From the NCBI GenBank assembly GCA_000980705.1, contig LBCK01000005.1:1-64000 (forward strand): a stretch of 64,000 nucleotides of DNA, read 5' to 3'. The notes beneath the pieces are model-generated. The model saw only the letters and a list, made by a program, of their open reading frames with translations, was not told the origin of the DNA and did no database searches. How positions within the stretch are numbered: position 1 is the stretch's first letter; every line of letters begins with the position of its first letter. This document shows positions 24,595-32,984 of this stretch, piece after piece. This DNA is from Ruminococcus sp. UNK.MGS-30. GTDB taxonomy: Bacteria; Bacillota; Clostridia; Oscillospirales; Ruminococcaceae. Made by a program: the position numbers and the translations under genes.

Positions 24595-24626
24595 ATATGT
24601 AGCACCAACGGAAGGGAGGAACACCA

Positions 24627-25598
24627 ATGCACGATACTGATAGCATTACGAAAGACTATATGAAAGACGCAGCGACTTTTGCTGACGCATTTAATTTCCT
24701 ATTGTACAATGGCGAACCGGTAATTCAACCGGGACAGCTTCGAGAAATGGACACCACCATGTTAGCTCTGCCTTTTGGCGAAGACGGAGTAACTGTTCCG
24801 GAACAGAAGAGTCGAGATGTATTGAAGTTTTTAACTGCAAAAGCTGATGATAACGCAGCATACTGCATTCTTGGCATCGAGAACCAAACCGATGTGCATT
24901 ATGCCATGCCGGTTCGGAATATGCTATATGATTCCATGCAGTATTCCAATCAGGTGGAAGCGGCAAGAAAATCACACAAGCAAGCGAAAAATTATGGGAC
25001 ACATGAGGAGTTTCTATCCGGCTTTCATAAAGACGAGTATTTGCTGCCGGTGATTACGCTTGTGATTTATTTTGGAGCGGATAAATGGGACGCACCGAGA
25101 AGTATACACAAGATGATGCTCGTTCGAGACGAACGAATTTTACAGTACACACCGGATTACAAAGTCAATCTCATTGCACCGGAAGAATTGTCAGATACGG
25201 AACTGGAGAAGTTTCAGACGGAATTGTGTGAGCTGCTGAAATTCATCAAGTACTCTAAAGACAAGAAACGCTTAGAAGAAGTTGTTGCAGAAGATGCAGC
25301 GTTCAAGAACATTTCCAAACGGACGGCAGACGCCATCAACACGATTACGCATTCAGAAATGAAATTTCCAGAAGGGAAGGAGACGGTCGATATGTGTAAA
25401 GCGATTCAGGATATTCGAAAGGATGCAATTGCTGAAGGCAAGGCTGAGGGCAGAGCGGAAGGCAAGGCTGAAGGCAGAGCTGAAGGCGAAGCAATCGGTG
25501 AAGCTAGAGGAGAAGTTAAAGGTCTCATGAAAGCCCTCGCAAACCTTATCGCCAGTGGCATGGAGGAATCCCAAGCAAGAAAAATTTTAGGGCTTTAG
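24627..25598 (+). CDS. Rpn-family PD-(D/E)XK nuclease
   Basis: A 323-aa protein of the recombination-promoting nuclease / putative transposase family. The N-terminal nuclease region shows CILGIENQTDVHYAMPVRNMLYD, containing the family's Glu-x-Gln in place of Glu-x-Lys, and PVITLVIYFGADKWDAPRSI. The C-terminal region has a repetitive EGKAEGRAEGKAEGRAEGEA segment, as many Rpn and related proteins do, followed by ASGMEESQARKILGL. GGGAGG precedes the ATG. Rpn proteins are Ca- or Mg-dependent endonucleases implicated in RecA-independent recombination and possibly phage defence. No operon partner is visible. Confidence 0.85.
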   Translation: MHDTDSITKDYMKDAATFADAFNFLLYNGEPVIQPGQLREMDTTMLALPFGEDGVTVPEQKSRDVLKFLTAKADDNAAYCILGIENQTDVHYAMPVRNMLYDSMQYSNQVEAARKSHKQAKNYGTHEEFLSGFHKDEYLLPVITLVIYFGADKWDAPRSIHKMMLVRDERILQYTPDYKVNLIAPEELSDTELEKFQTELCELLKFIKYSKDKKRLEEVVAEDAAFKNISKRTADAINTITHSEMKFPEGKETVDMCKAIQDIRKDAIAEGKAEGRAEGKAEGRAEGEAIGEARGEVKGLMKALANLIASGMEESQARKILGL

Positions 25599-25604
25599 AA
25601 AACA

Positions 25605-25782
25605 AAACGATAACTTCTGAATTTCCTATAAAATCAGCCGCTAGGCTTAATTTCTGAAGCCGATTTTCAAATAGCAAACGATAGCCCAAAATCGAGTGCC
25701 TCGCAAACGATAGCTCTATATATGTACAAACAATGTCTGAAAACAGCCTTCAGAAATCAAACGATACCTTTTCCTATCGTTT
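25605..25782. repeat. Iterated AAACGATA motifs
   Basis: AAACGATA occurs at 25605, 25676, 25705 and 25759 and, inverted, at 25775-25782; three copies extend to CAAACGATA(G/C)C. The last two form an inverted pair separated by 8 bp. The cluster lies directly after the Rpn gene in a stretch with no ORF I trust. Spacing is irregular. Confidence 0.5.
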
Positions 25783-25942
25783 GCGATTTGGCTTTCGATT
25801 TTCACATCCATGAGTGATAGCATTTCTCTTGATTTTCAGCCGAAAAACAAAAAACCTCGCAGAATTGCGGGATTTTTGGGATTATTTTGTATCAAAATGA
25901 GAGCCCTTAGGCATATAAAAACACGTAATCGGAAAGGTTACG

Positions 25943-25990
25943 AAAACCACGTAATCACGTTATATAGCGTGGTTACGTGGTTTTTCTTTT
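25943..25990 (+). terminator. Strong stem-loop terminator
   Basis: A 17-bp stem with one G-T pair (25943-25959 with 25968-25984; AAAACCACGTAATCACG) closes an 8-nt loop and runs into TTTTTCTTTT. Probably the terminator for whatever reads through from the Rpn side. The rest of 25600-26110 holds only the iterated motifs and a weaker hairpin near 25850-25875. Confidence 0.6.
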
Positions 25991-26119
25991 ACAAATTTTG
26001 CCTGATTTTTCGGGAGTTCAAAGCGGATTTGACCGTGACCTAGTTAAAATGCGTAGCATTTTTGGGGTACCCCTCTCTTGCGGGAAAAATGGGAAAATGG
26101 GAAAAATGAGTGCGTTTTT

Positions 26120-26242
26120 CTGAGAAATAGGCACATTGTACAAAATATAGAGAAAGAATTTGTGCAATATGATTTGCTTTCCGAAAAAGTCGGTACAAGA
26201 ATAATCAGCTTAAATGCGGCGACAATCAAAAGAACTTCATAA
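26120..26242 (+). pseudogene. 3' end of an unidentified gene
   Basis: An open frame without start, about 40 codons (IEKEFVQYDLLSEKVGTRII...), ending in ATIKRTS and TAA. The same end (ATVKRTS, TAA) followed by the same hairpin occurs at 27297-27327, showing that this is the tail of a once larger gene. Family not recognised. Confidence 0.4.
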
Positions 26243-26307
26243 GCAAAAGTGACAGCAGACGTCTATGAGATCATTGGTAGGCATCTGCTGTTTTGTGATT
26301 CACATTT
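26217..26307 (+). repeat. 90-bp direct repeat, copy A (gene tail plus hairpin)
   Basis: About 90 bp, roughly 80-85 percent identical to 27297-27385. It contains the tail of an ORF and a stem-loop (ACAGCAGACGTCTA with TAGGCATCTGCTGT) followed by TTTTG, which looks like that gene's terminator. Copies A and B bracket the dUTPase-fold gene. Confidence 0.7.
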
Positions 26308-26438
26308 CTAAAAAGGACTTGAAAATATTAGTGAAATATGCTAAAATAGACATGACTTACAAAAAAGTATAACTTTGTTTACTGAAAATAGTAAGCAATG
26401 ATTTGAATGAAATTACTATATAAATAGGGGGAGATTAT

Positions 26439-27257
26439 TTGCTAAGTAAAATTGATATAGAAAAATATATAGGCAAGGGTATATACATCGTGCCTTTTAC
26501 AAGAGATAATATAAAAGAAAACTCAATAAATCTTAAGCTTAGCGATAAAGCTTGGACATTAAAGCCCTCCAAAAACGGAACGAGACAATACAATCAAGCT
26601 TCACTCGCTTGTAATAAAAATATTATTACCTTAGTGCCACATACAACAACAGTTGTATATACAGAGGAGGTAATTGCTTTAAATAGTAAATTTGGAGGAA
26701 CATTTCATGCAAAAGTAGGAGTTGTTGTAAAAGGAATTGTTTTTTCTTCAACAATGATAGGACCTTTGTACTGTGGACATTTAATGGTATTACTTCAAAA
26801 TCCAACAGATAATCCAATTTCTTTAAATGTCGGTGATACATTTATATCCTTGGCATTATATAAACTCCGAACGAAATTACGACATGAAACAGTCAATTCA
26901 AACTCTGGTGGTCATGTAGAAAAATTAGCTGATTTAGGAATAAGACCCGGAAATGGAATTATGAAATGGCTAGATGAAGATTGGAAAAAGGACATTGTAA
27001 AGATAAAAGAAAAATTTGCACAAGAATCTGAATACCAAGAAATTAAAAGAAAACAGAATCAAAAGAAACTAATAATTGCAATTGTAATGGCATTAGCGAT
27101 TGGTTTCTTAGTTTATATTATAATGTGTAAATTTTATTCACATCAAAATATTGTCGCAAAGCTAGTCTCTTTTACGAGCTCAATTGTAGCTTTTGTATCA
27201 ACCATCTTATTTGAAAAAATATTCGATCAATTTTTTTCTAGACTTTTTAACAAATAG
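26439..27257 (+). CDS. dUTPase/dCTP deaminase-fold protein with membrane anchor
   Basis: A 272-aa protein. Residues 5-150 follow the trimeric dUTPase/Dcd beta-barrel pattern: ENSINLKLSDKAW, ITLVPHTTTVVYTEEVIALN, FHAKVGVVVKGI (where active enzymes have an Arg-Ser pair), IGPLYCGHLMVLLQN (where Dcd has the catalytic Glu) and ISLNVGDTFISLALY. The catalytic Arg/Ser and Glu appear to be replaced. A helical stretch (165-205) leads to two C-terminal transmembrane helices (about 210-230 and 240-262). The start is a TTG at 26439 with GGGGGAG eight bases before. This may be a nucleotide-sensing membrane protein rather than an enzyme. It is flanked by 90-bp direct repeats, is AT-rich, and adjoins a defence island. 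Function not established. Confidence 0.55.
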   Translation: MLSKIDIEKYIGKGIYIVPFTRDNIKENSINLKLSDKAWTLKPSKNGTRQYNQASLACNKNIITLVPHTTTVVYTEEVIALNSKFGGTFHAKVGVVVKGIVFSSTMIGPLYCGHLMVLLQNPTDNPISLNVGDTFISLALYKLRTKLRHETVNSNSGGHVEKLADLGIRPGNGIMKWLDEDWKKDIVKIKEKFAQESEYQEIKRKQNQKKLIIAIVMALAIGFLVYIIMCKFYSHQNIVAKLVSFTSSIVAFVSTILFEKIFDQFFSRLFNK

Positions 27258-27296
27258 TATCTAAATAACTTTTGCAAACATAACATCACTGAAGAA

Positions 27297-27385
27297 TGGC
27301 GACAGTCAAAAGAACTTCATAAGCAAAAGCAACAGCAGACGTCTACAGAATCAGTGTTAGGCATCTGCTGTTTTGCGATTCATGT
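27297..27385. repeat. 90-bp direct repeat, copy B
   Basis: Second copy of the gene-tail-plus-hairpin sequence. On the minus strand its last 29 bases supply the final codons and stop of the truncated amidoligase gene (27357-28130), so the repeat marks a recombination junction. Confidence 0.7.
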
Positions 27386-28130
27386 TATACTGGCTTCTTC
27401 GGGAAAAGCAGAAGACCTCGTTCCAATGCTTTTCGATCAGGAACAGGATTTTTCCGATGACTTCTTCCTGCTCAGCCTGATTGTCACCAAAAGCGTTCCT
27501 GTTGACATGAATATGCAGACCGCAGGTACTTGTTTGGTGAGAGCGGTAGCCCATTTTTATCGCTTCATGCAGGAGAGCCTCCCAGTCCATGTCATGCTGA
27601 TGATAGTCAAGCGTCATTGGGTGAGAAACGATCTCGAAGCCGTCGTCAATACTGCCATCGGACTTGATGTAGATATGCTCATGGCTTGTATTTGCTATTT
27701 CTTTGAGTTTGCTTGCATTGTCATCGTCCTTACCGCCGCAGTCTACTTCAAGTTCAACACCGAGATAGCGGTTGCCATTGCCATGGAACACAGGATCAGG
27801 CTTGTAGCTGTACTCCTCGATCTCATCATTAAAGTCATCGTAACAACTGTTGCAATAAGGATAATCGCCTCGCCAGTTGATGTTGTTGTCATGGATAATT
27901 CTGTTGCAGCACTCACAGCGGTGATAGTAGTCATTGTAACAGGTTTCGCATAGTGTGGTATCATCGTCCTGTACTGCATCGTTAATCCAGATCGTTTCAC
28001 CGCAGTGATCGCAGGTGGTGCAGTGTTCGTCAACACACTCATGACAAAGAAACTGATCGTCTACCCATGTTCCCTCTTCCTCTTTGATCTCACAGCCGCA
28101 GATGTCGCAGGTTCTTACGTTTTCTTCCAT
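27357..28130 (-). pseudogene. Zinc-ribbon amidoligase, C-terminally truncated copy
   Basis: 257 residues homologous to the intact protein at 41514-42602. The Cys-rich region (CDICGCEIKEEEG, CHECVDEHCTTCDHCG, CCNRII) and the first half of the amidoligase domain (YLGVELEVDCGGKDDDN, DGSIDDGFEIVSHPMTL, STCGLHIHVNRNAFGDNQ) are kept. It then stops at QYNMNRKTADA inside repeat B, losing about 100 residues including the conserved Arg/Asn and TIEFRLFRGT motifs needed for the fold. It has GGAGG before the ATG and the same hairpin leader as the intact copy. Probably inactive, though the zinc-ribbon part could be made. Confidence 0.8.
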
Positions 28131-28152
28131 TTCAATTACCTCCAAAAACAAA

Positions 28153-28188
28153 AATTCCGATAAGGCTGGAATGAACCTTATCGGAATT
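28153..28188 (-). promoter_or_regulatory. Leader hairpin of truncated amidoligase gene
   Basis: Perfect 13-bp stem (AATTCCGATAAGG / CCTTATCGGAATT, minus strand) followed by TTTTTGTTTTT and then the GGAGG of the gene. TATAAT overlaps the upstream arm. The same structure stands before the intact copy (41454-41491) with one compensated base-pair change. Confidence 0.75.
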
Positions 28189-28297
28189 ATAATACATATT
28201 TTGAGAACTACTTTGTTTCAGCTTTATTACATAATACTAATTGTCTCTTTTACCATGTCACATTTATATCATAACAAAATTATTTTTTTAAAAGCTA

Positions 28298-28326
28298 TTG
28301 ACAATCAAGGAAATATGTGATATACT
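28298..28326 (+). promoter_or_regulatory. Consensus promoter of the restriction island
   Basis: TTGACA, exactly 17 bp, TATACT. This is the only strong promoter seen upstream of the half-hsdS to hsdM operon and gives a leader of about 110 nt. Confidence 0.75.
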
Positions 28327-28347
28327 ATACTCAAGACAAACAGTTAC

Positions 28348-28398
28348 ATATTGCTCATGACGCAAATATTAATTTGTGAGTGGGCAATATTTTTAAAA
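28348..28398 (+). promoter_or_regulatory. Attenuator-like hairpin in restriction operon leader
   Basis: A long imperfect stem (ATATTGCTCA ... TGGGCAATAT outer; CGCAAAT / ATTTGTG inner) followed by TTTTTAAAA, between the promoter and the half-hsdS start at 28444. It has the form of an intrinsic terminator placed inside a 5' leader. Confidence 0.6.
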
Positions 28399-28443
28399 AG
28401 CTCAGGTTACATAATCTACATAACAAAATTGATTGGAGGGCTT

Positions 28444-29016
28444 ATGGAACTAAATAAAATTGCGACTGTAAAAACAGGTCTCGTTCTTTCACGTAAAGAA
28501 TCAAAAGATGCCTCAGAACGCTTTGAGTATCGTCAGCTTAATCTCAAAGCTGTCTGCGATAACGGCACTATCAATATTAATGACACTATCCCTTTCTACG
28601 CTTCAGAACAGTTAACAGCAAGCTATCTGACACAAGTCGGAGACATTGTAGTCAAAACTTCGGAGCCGTATACTGCTGTATATATTACAGAAGAATATGC
28701 GAATCTTGTCATTCCGTCGCACTTTGTGGTTGTCAGAGTTGATATAACAAAAGCATTGCCGCAGTATATAGCGTGGTATCTTAACAAAGACCGTATCAAA
28801 AAAGCATTCAGCATGAGTTGCGCCGGAATGCTGAAACAGATAAAGCCAACTATGGTAGGCGCAACAGAAATAAAATTACCCAGTCTTAAACGCCAGAAAC
28901 AAGTAGCTGAACTATATGAGATATCAAATCAGGAGATAAAATTGCTGGAAAAACTTATAGAGCAAAAAAAGAAATATTATAAGGCATTGATAAGTAATGT
29001 GAATCGAATTAAGTGA
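28444..29016 (+). CDS. Half-size HsdS-like specificity subunit
   Basis: A 190-aa protein with one target-recognition domain and one helical spacer. It begins MELNKIATVKTGLVLSRK, typical of an HsdS TRD, has PSHFVVVRVD, PQYIAWYLN and IKPTMVGATEIKLPSLKRQKQVAEL (the standard HsdS TRD exit), and ends in a coiled-coil spacer helix. Full HsdS proteins carry two such units, and half-size forms must dimerise. GGAGG precedes the ATG at 28444. It is the first gene of the operon, 13 bp before the next gene. It could give a second methylation specificity with the HsdM encoded downstream, alongside the full-length HsdS at 31675. Confidence 0.8.
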   Translation: MELNKIATVKTGLVLSRKESKDASERFEYRQLNLKAVCDNGTININDTIPFYASEQLTASYLTQVGDIVVKTSEPYTAVYITEEYANLVIPSHFVVVRVDITKALPQYIAWYLNKDRIKKAFSMSCAGMLKQIKPTMVGATEIKLPSLKRQKQVAELYEISNQEIKLLEKLIEQKKKYYKALISNVNRIK

Positions 29017-29029
29017 AAGGAGTTATCTT

Positions 29030-30130
29030 ATGATTAACATTGATGATGTATATGCGTACCTGGGTGAAAATGAACCGGATATAGCAAATTCGATTTGCTA
29101 CGCTTCAGAATGGCTGCTATCTAAAATCGATGAAGCAATTGAAGCTTTAAAAGAGCGCAGAATAACTGCGGCATCTAATGATAATGATGAAGAATATGAA
29201 CGCTTGAAAAATTACAGAGACAAGCTAAAGGAATACAAGAGAGATATAAATAAGTATTTGAATTACGCAGAAAGTAATTCAAGTGATGATCGTGACTCAA
29301 CTCCCTCTCAGTTTATACCGGGTTTCGAGTCCGATTCTGACATCGCACAAGATGAAATGTATCAGGAAAAAGTAGATTATGCAAAATATGCGGTTGACAG
29401 CAGTAAACCTCATACTTTAAACGAAAACTACACTCATAAGAAAATATGCCGCTTTATGTACAATGGTACAAAATACAACGTAACTGATTGGACTGATGCG
29501 CTAATCAAAATATGCAATATTCTGGTAAAAAAGCCTAAAAAGACTTTTGAAACATTAATCGATTCTCCGAATTTCAAAGGGCGTAAAATCTCATATTTCG
29601 GATCCAAATACGTTAAAGATAAAAATATGAAAATAGATGGCACTAACGTATATGTCTGGACTAACCTTAGCACCAATGCAATTGCTGATCTCATTCAAAA
29701 AATTCTTATTGCATTTAATGAAAATCCGGGTGATTTCTATGTTTATCTGAAAGCAGACTACACACCCCTGCACTATGGTGATTCAAAGCAAGAACAGATA
29801 CGTCCTATAACGCTGTCCAATGATGAGGAAAAGATAGGTAAACACGTTCAGAAATGTATGCGAGAACTTGAAGCAAAACAATATCACTTTACGCATAACG
29901 AATTGCTTGCTCTGCTTAATGTTCAGGAATCCAAAAAAATATTCGGAATTACATATCCTTTTTTCACTGACAACAAAAGCAAGATATATGATAAAAATGG
30001 GCATATAAGATTCTGGAAAGAGCCATTCAGATTCAACGGCAAATACTATTATATAACAAGTCAATGGTTCGACCATAACCGTGAAAAATTTGATGCTTGG
30101 TTTAAAGGCATAAACAGAAATGTGAGGTAA
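29030..30130 (+). CDS. Unknown protein of type I restriction operon
   Basis: A 366-aa cytoplasmic protein between half-hsdS and hsdM. Residues 30-90 are charged and helical, probably coiled coil. A conserved-looking block follows at about 130-250: CRFMYNGTKYNVTDWTDALIKICNIL ... GRKISYFGSKYV ... VYVWTNLSTNAIADLIQKIL. That pattern resembles accessory domains found at the ends of several restriction-related proteins, but I cannot name a family with confidence. The tail (RFNGKYYYITSQWFDHNREKFDAWF) may be a small DNA-binding or capping unit. AAAGGAG precedes the ATG, and 6 bp separate it from hsdM, so translation is probably coupled. Confidence 0.55.
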   Translation: MINIDDVYAYLGENEPDIANSICYASEWLLSKIDEAIEALKERRITAASNDNDEEYERLKNYRDKLKEYKRDINKYLNYAESNSSDDRDSTPSQFIPGFESDSDIAQDEMYQEKVDYAKYAVDSSKPHTLNENYTHKKICRFMYNGTKYNVTDWTDALIKICNILVKKPKKTFETLIDSPNFKGRKISYFGSKYVKDKNMKIDGTNVYVWTNLSTNAIADLIQKILIAFNENPGDFYVYLKADYTPLHYGDSKQEQIRPITLSNDEEKIGKHVQKCMRELEAKQYHFTHNELLALLNVQESKKIFGITYPFFTDNKSKIYDKNGHIRFWKEPFRFNGKYYYITSQWFDHNREKFDAWFKGINRNVR

Positions 30131-30136
30131 ATAATA

Positions 30137-31666
30137 ATGACTACTAAAAATGATATAGAAAAGGTACTCTGGAGCGCCTGCGACAGCTTCAGAAACAAGA
30201 TAGACAGTTCACGTTACAAGGACTACATACTCGCCATGCTCTTTGTCAAGTATCTGAATGACGTTTACAACGAGACTAAAGCTAAGTATATCGAGGAATA
30301 CAAGGGCGACGAAAGACGTGTTGAACGTGCTATGCGCAATGAGCGTTTCACACTGACTGAGACTTCCACTTTCGATTATCTCTACGACAACCGCACCGAT
30401 AATGAGATCGGTCAGAAGATAAATGTTGCCCTTGCCGAGATCGAAAATAACAACAGCGAGAAGCTCCGCAACGTGTTCCGTGCTATCGACTTCAACTCCA
30501 CTGTTGATTTCGGCGAGACTAAGGACAAGAACGCTATTCTCCGCAATCTGCTTGAGGATTTCCATGAGCTTGACCTCCGCCCTACGCAGTTGGACAGCGC
30601 TGATATTATCGGCGATGCTTATGAGTACATGATAGCTAACTTTGCTTCCGATGCAGGCAAAAAGGGCGGTGAATTCTTTACCCCAAGTCAGGTCTCAAAG
30701 CTCGTTGCTGAGCTTGTTTCGCCGCAGGAAAATGAGAGAATTTACGATCCTACCTGCGGAAGCGGCGGTTTGCTCCTTAAAGCATACAATAAAGTGCAGT
30801 CCCACAAAGTAGCCGTTTACGGTCAGGAAGTCAATAACCAGACATGGGCGCTGTGTAAGATGAATATGTTTCTCCACGGTGTTGACGATGCTGTAATATG
30901 GCAGGGCGATACACTCGCCAACCCGCAGAATATCAAGGAAGACAAGCTGATGAAGTTCCAGTGCGTTGTGGCAAATCCGCCATTCTCTCTCGATAAGTGG
31001 GACAGCGGTTTCCTCTCGGGACTCAGTGGCGAGGACAAGAAAAAAGAGAAGATGAACGCTTCACTTGACCCCTTCGGACGCTTTGCATGGGGAGTTCCTC
31101 CCACTTCAAAGGGCGACTATGCCTTTGTTCTGCATATGCTCCACAGCCTTGACGAAAACGGCGGACGCATGGCAGTTGTTCTGCCTCATGGTGTACTTTT
31201 CAGAGGTGCAAGCGAGGGCAAGATCAGAAAGGAAATAATAGAGTTTAACCTGCTTGACGCTGTTATCGGTCTGCCTGCAAACCTGTTCTATGGTACGGGC
31301 ATACCTGCCTGCATTCTTGTTTTTAAGAAAAACCGCAGTAAATCCGATGTGCTTTTCATTGATGCAAGCAGTGACGGCAATTTCGAGAAAGGCAAGAACC
31401 AGAACATTCTCCGTGACAGCGATATAGAGCGTATTATCGAGACTTACCGCAAGCGTGAAGCCGTGGACAAATACAGCTATGTTGCTGAAAAGAGTGAGAT
31501 CGTCGAGAATGACTACAACCTCAATATTCCCCGTTATGTCGATACTTTCGAGGAGGAAGCCCCCATTGATATTGATGTTGTCAAGGCTGATATTGCCGCA
31601 ACAGAAAAGGAAATTGCTGAGGTGCAGGCTAAGATGGATGAAATGCTGAGGGAACTGGGACTGTGA
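30137..31666 (+). CDS. hsdM: Type I restriction-modification DNA methyltransferase subunit
   Basis: A 509-aa N6-adenine methyltransferase. N-terminal HsdM_N helical domain (KVLWSACDSFRNKIDSSRYKDYIL, residues 5-125), then the SAM-binding motif DPTCGSGGLLLKAYN and the catalytic motif VVANPPFSL. TRD-contact and C-terminal helices follow (HGVLFRGASEGKIRK, LPANLFYGTGIPACILVFKK). Length and all motifs are normal for the family. It forms M2S with the S subunits and methylates the target to protect host DNA. GC content is visibly higher than in the two genes before it, suggesting the operon was assembled from different sources. hsdS begins 8 bp after its stop. Confidence 0.95.
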   Translation: MTTKNDIEKVLWSACDSFRNKIDSSRYKDYILAMLFVKYLNDVYNETKAKYIEEYKGDERRVERAMRNERFTLTETSTFDYLYDNRTDNEIGQKINVALAEIENNNSEKLRNVFRAIDFNSTVDFGETKDKNAILRNLLEDFHELDLRPTQLDSADIIGDAYEYMIANFASDAGKKGGEFFTPSQVSKLVAELVSPQENERIYDPTCGSGGLLLKAYNKVQSHKVAVYGQEVNNQTWALCKMNMFLHGVDDAVIWQGDTLANPQNIKEDKLMKFQCVVANPPFSLDKWDSGFLSGLSGEDKKKEKMNASLDPFGRFAWGVPPTSKGDYAFVLHMLHSLDENGGRMAVVLPHGVLFRGASEGKIRKEIIEFNLLDAVIGLPANLFYGTGIPACILVFKKNRSKSDVLFIDASSDGNFEKGKNQNILRDSDIERIIETYRKREAVDKYSYVAEKSEIVENDYNLNIPRYVDTFEEEAPIDIDVVKADIAATEKEIAEVQAKMDEMLRELGL

Positions 31667-31674
31667 GGTACGAT

Positions 31675-32973
31675 ATGAATGAAGAAACAAAAAAACGCAT
31701 AGCCGCCATAAACAGCGGCATCATCCCCGAAGGCTACAAGAAAACAAAAGTCGGTATTGTGCCTGTGGAGTGGGAAGATACGCATTTTTCAGAGTTGTTT
31801 ATTGAAAAGAAAAATGTAACAAGTGATTTTGAAAAGTATCCGCTTTATAGTTTAACTATAGAAGAAGGCGTTGTTCCAAAGTCAGAAAGATACGAACGTA
31901 GTCATTTAGTCAAGAAGGATGATATATTCAAAATTGTTTCCGAAAATGATTTTGTTTATAATCCTATGAATGTTCGCTTTGGTGCATTAGCAAGATACAA
32001 GGGACAAGAAGATGTTAGTGTTTCGGGCTATTATGATATTTTCTCTGTAAAAGAAAGTGTCTCCAAAGAGTACATGGAAAACTTTCTGCTATCTGAGCCT
32101 ATGATTAACTATTACAATAGAGTTTCCACTGGTTCTTTAAAAGAAAAACAGCGTGTTCATTTTTCTCAGTTTCTTGATTTTGTGCTGCCTATCCCCCCAC
32201 TCCCCGAACAGCAAAAGATAGCGGAGATACTCTCCACGCAGGACAAGCTGATAGAATTGCAGGAAAAGAAGATAGAGCAGTTGAAAGAACTGAAAAAAGC
32301 CTATCTGCAAAAGATGTTTCCGAAAAAAGGCAGTAAATATCCAGAACTCAGGTTTAAAGGATTTACTGATCCTTGGGAACAGCGTAAGCTGTCGGAGATA
32401 TGTACAATGCACGCAAGAATCGGTTGGCAAAATCTTAGAACATCAGAATTTTTGGATAGTGGTGATTACTATCTGATAACTGGTACTGACTTCGAGGACG
32501 GAAGAATAAATTTATCTACTTGCCACTATGTTGAAAAGGATAGATTTGAACAAGACAAAAAAATACAAATTAAGAACGGCAGTATTCTTATTACTAAGGA
32601 TGGAACACTCGGAAAGGTCGCATTTGTCGAGAATTTAGATAAACCGGCTACATTAAATGCTGGAGTTTTCAATGTTGAAATTATAGAAAATGATGTGGAT
32701 AATAGGTACCTTTTTCAGTATCTTAAAGCACCATTTTTAATGGATTATGTTAATTCAAAAGCAACTGGCGGAACGATCAAACACCTTAATCAAAGCATAC
32801 TTGTTGACTTTCCTGTACAGATGCCTGAATCCGCTGAGCAACAGAAAATCGGAGCATATTTCTCTCGGCTCGACCATCTTATCACCCTTCATCAGCGTAA
32901 GTCAGAACAGGAAAAACAAAAGAAAAAAGCCCTTATGCAATTATTGCTTACAGGAAAGGTGAGGTGTAAATAA
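31675..32973 (+). CDS. hsdS: Type I restriction specificity subunit
   Basis: A 432-aa S subunit with two target-recognition domains. TRD1 spans about 18-175 and ends QFLDFVLPIPPLPEQQKIAEIL, followed by a spacer coiled coil (LIELQEKKIEQLKELKKAYLQKMFP). TRD2 spans about 225-400 and ends VDFPVQMPESAEQQKIGAYF, with a second spacer (HQRKSEQEKQKKKALMQLLL). The ATG at 31675 is chosen over a GTG at 31663 because GAGG lies just upstream. It sets the bipartite recognition sequence for HsdM and HsdR. TRD2 is notably AT-rich compared with the spacers, the usual sign of TRD exchange. Confidence 0.95.
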   Translation: MNEETKKRIAAINSGIIPEGYKKTKVGIVPVEWEDTHFSELFIEKKNVTSDFEKYPLYSLTIEEGVVPKSERYERSHLVKKDDIFKIVSENDFVYNPMNVRFGALARYKGQEDVSVSGYYDIFSVKESVSKEYMENFLLSEPMINYYNRVSTGSLKEKQRVHFSQFLDFVLPIPPLPEQQKIAEILSTQDKLIELQEKKIEQLKELKKAYLQKMFPKKGSKYPELRFKGFTDPWEQRKLSEICTMHARIGWQNLRTSEFLDSGDYYLITGTDFEDGRINLSTCHYVEKDRFEQDKKIQIKNGSILITKDGTLGKVAFVENLDKPATLNAGVFNVEIIENDVDNRYLFQYLKAPFLMDYVNSKATGGTIKHLNQSILVDFPVQMPESAEQQKIGAYFSRLDHLITLHQRKSEQEKQKKKALMQLLLTGKVRCK

Positions 32974-32984
32974 AGAAAAGAGAT

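Noticed and set aside
25810..26043. 77-aa plus-strand ORF downstream of the Rpn gene
   Set aside because: It runs through two hairpins, one of them a strong terminator, and has no Shine-Dalgarno sequence.
27354..27953. 199-aa plus-strand ORF opposite the truncated amidoligase gene
   Set aside because: The minus strand encodes the conserved zinc-ribbon/amidoligase; the plus frame is Val/Ile-rich shadow.
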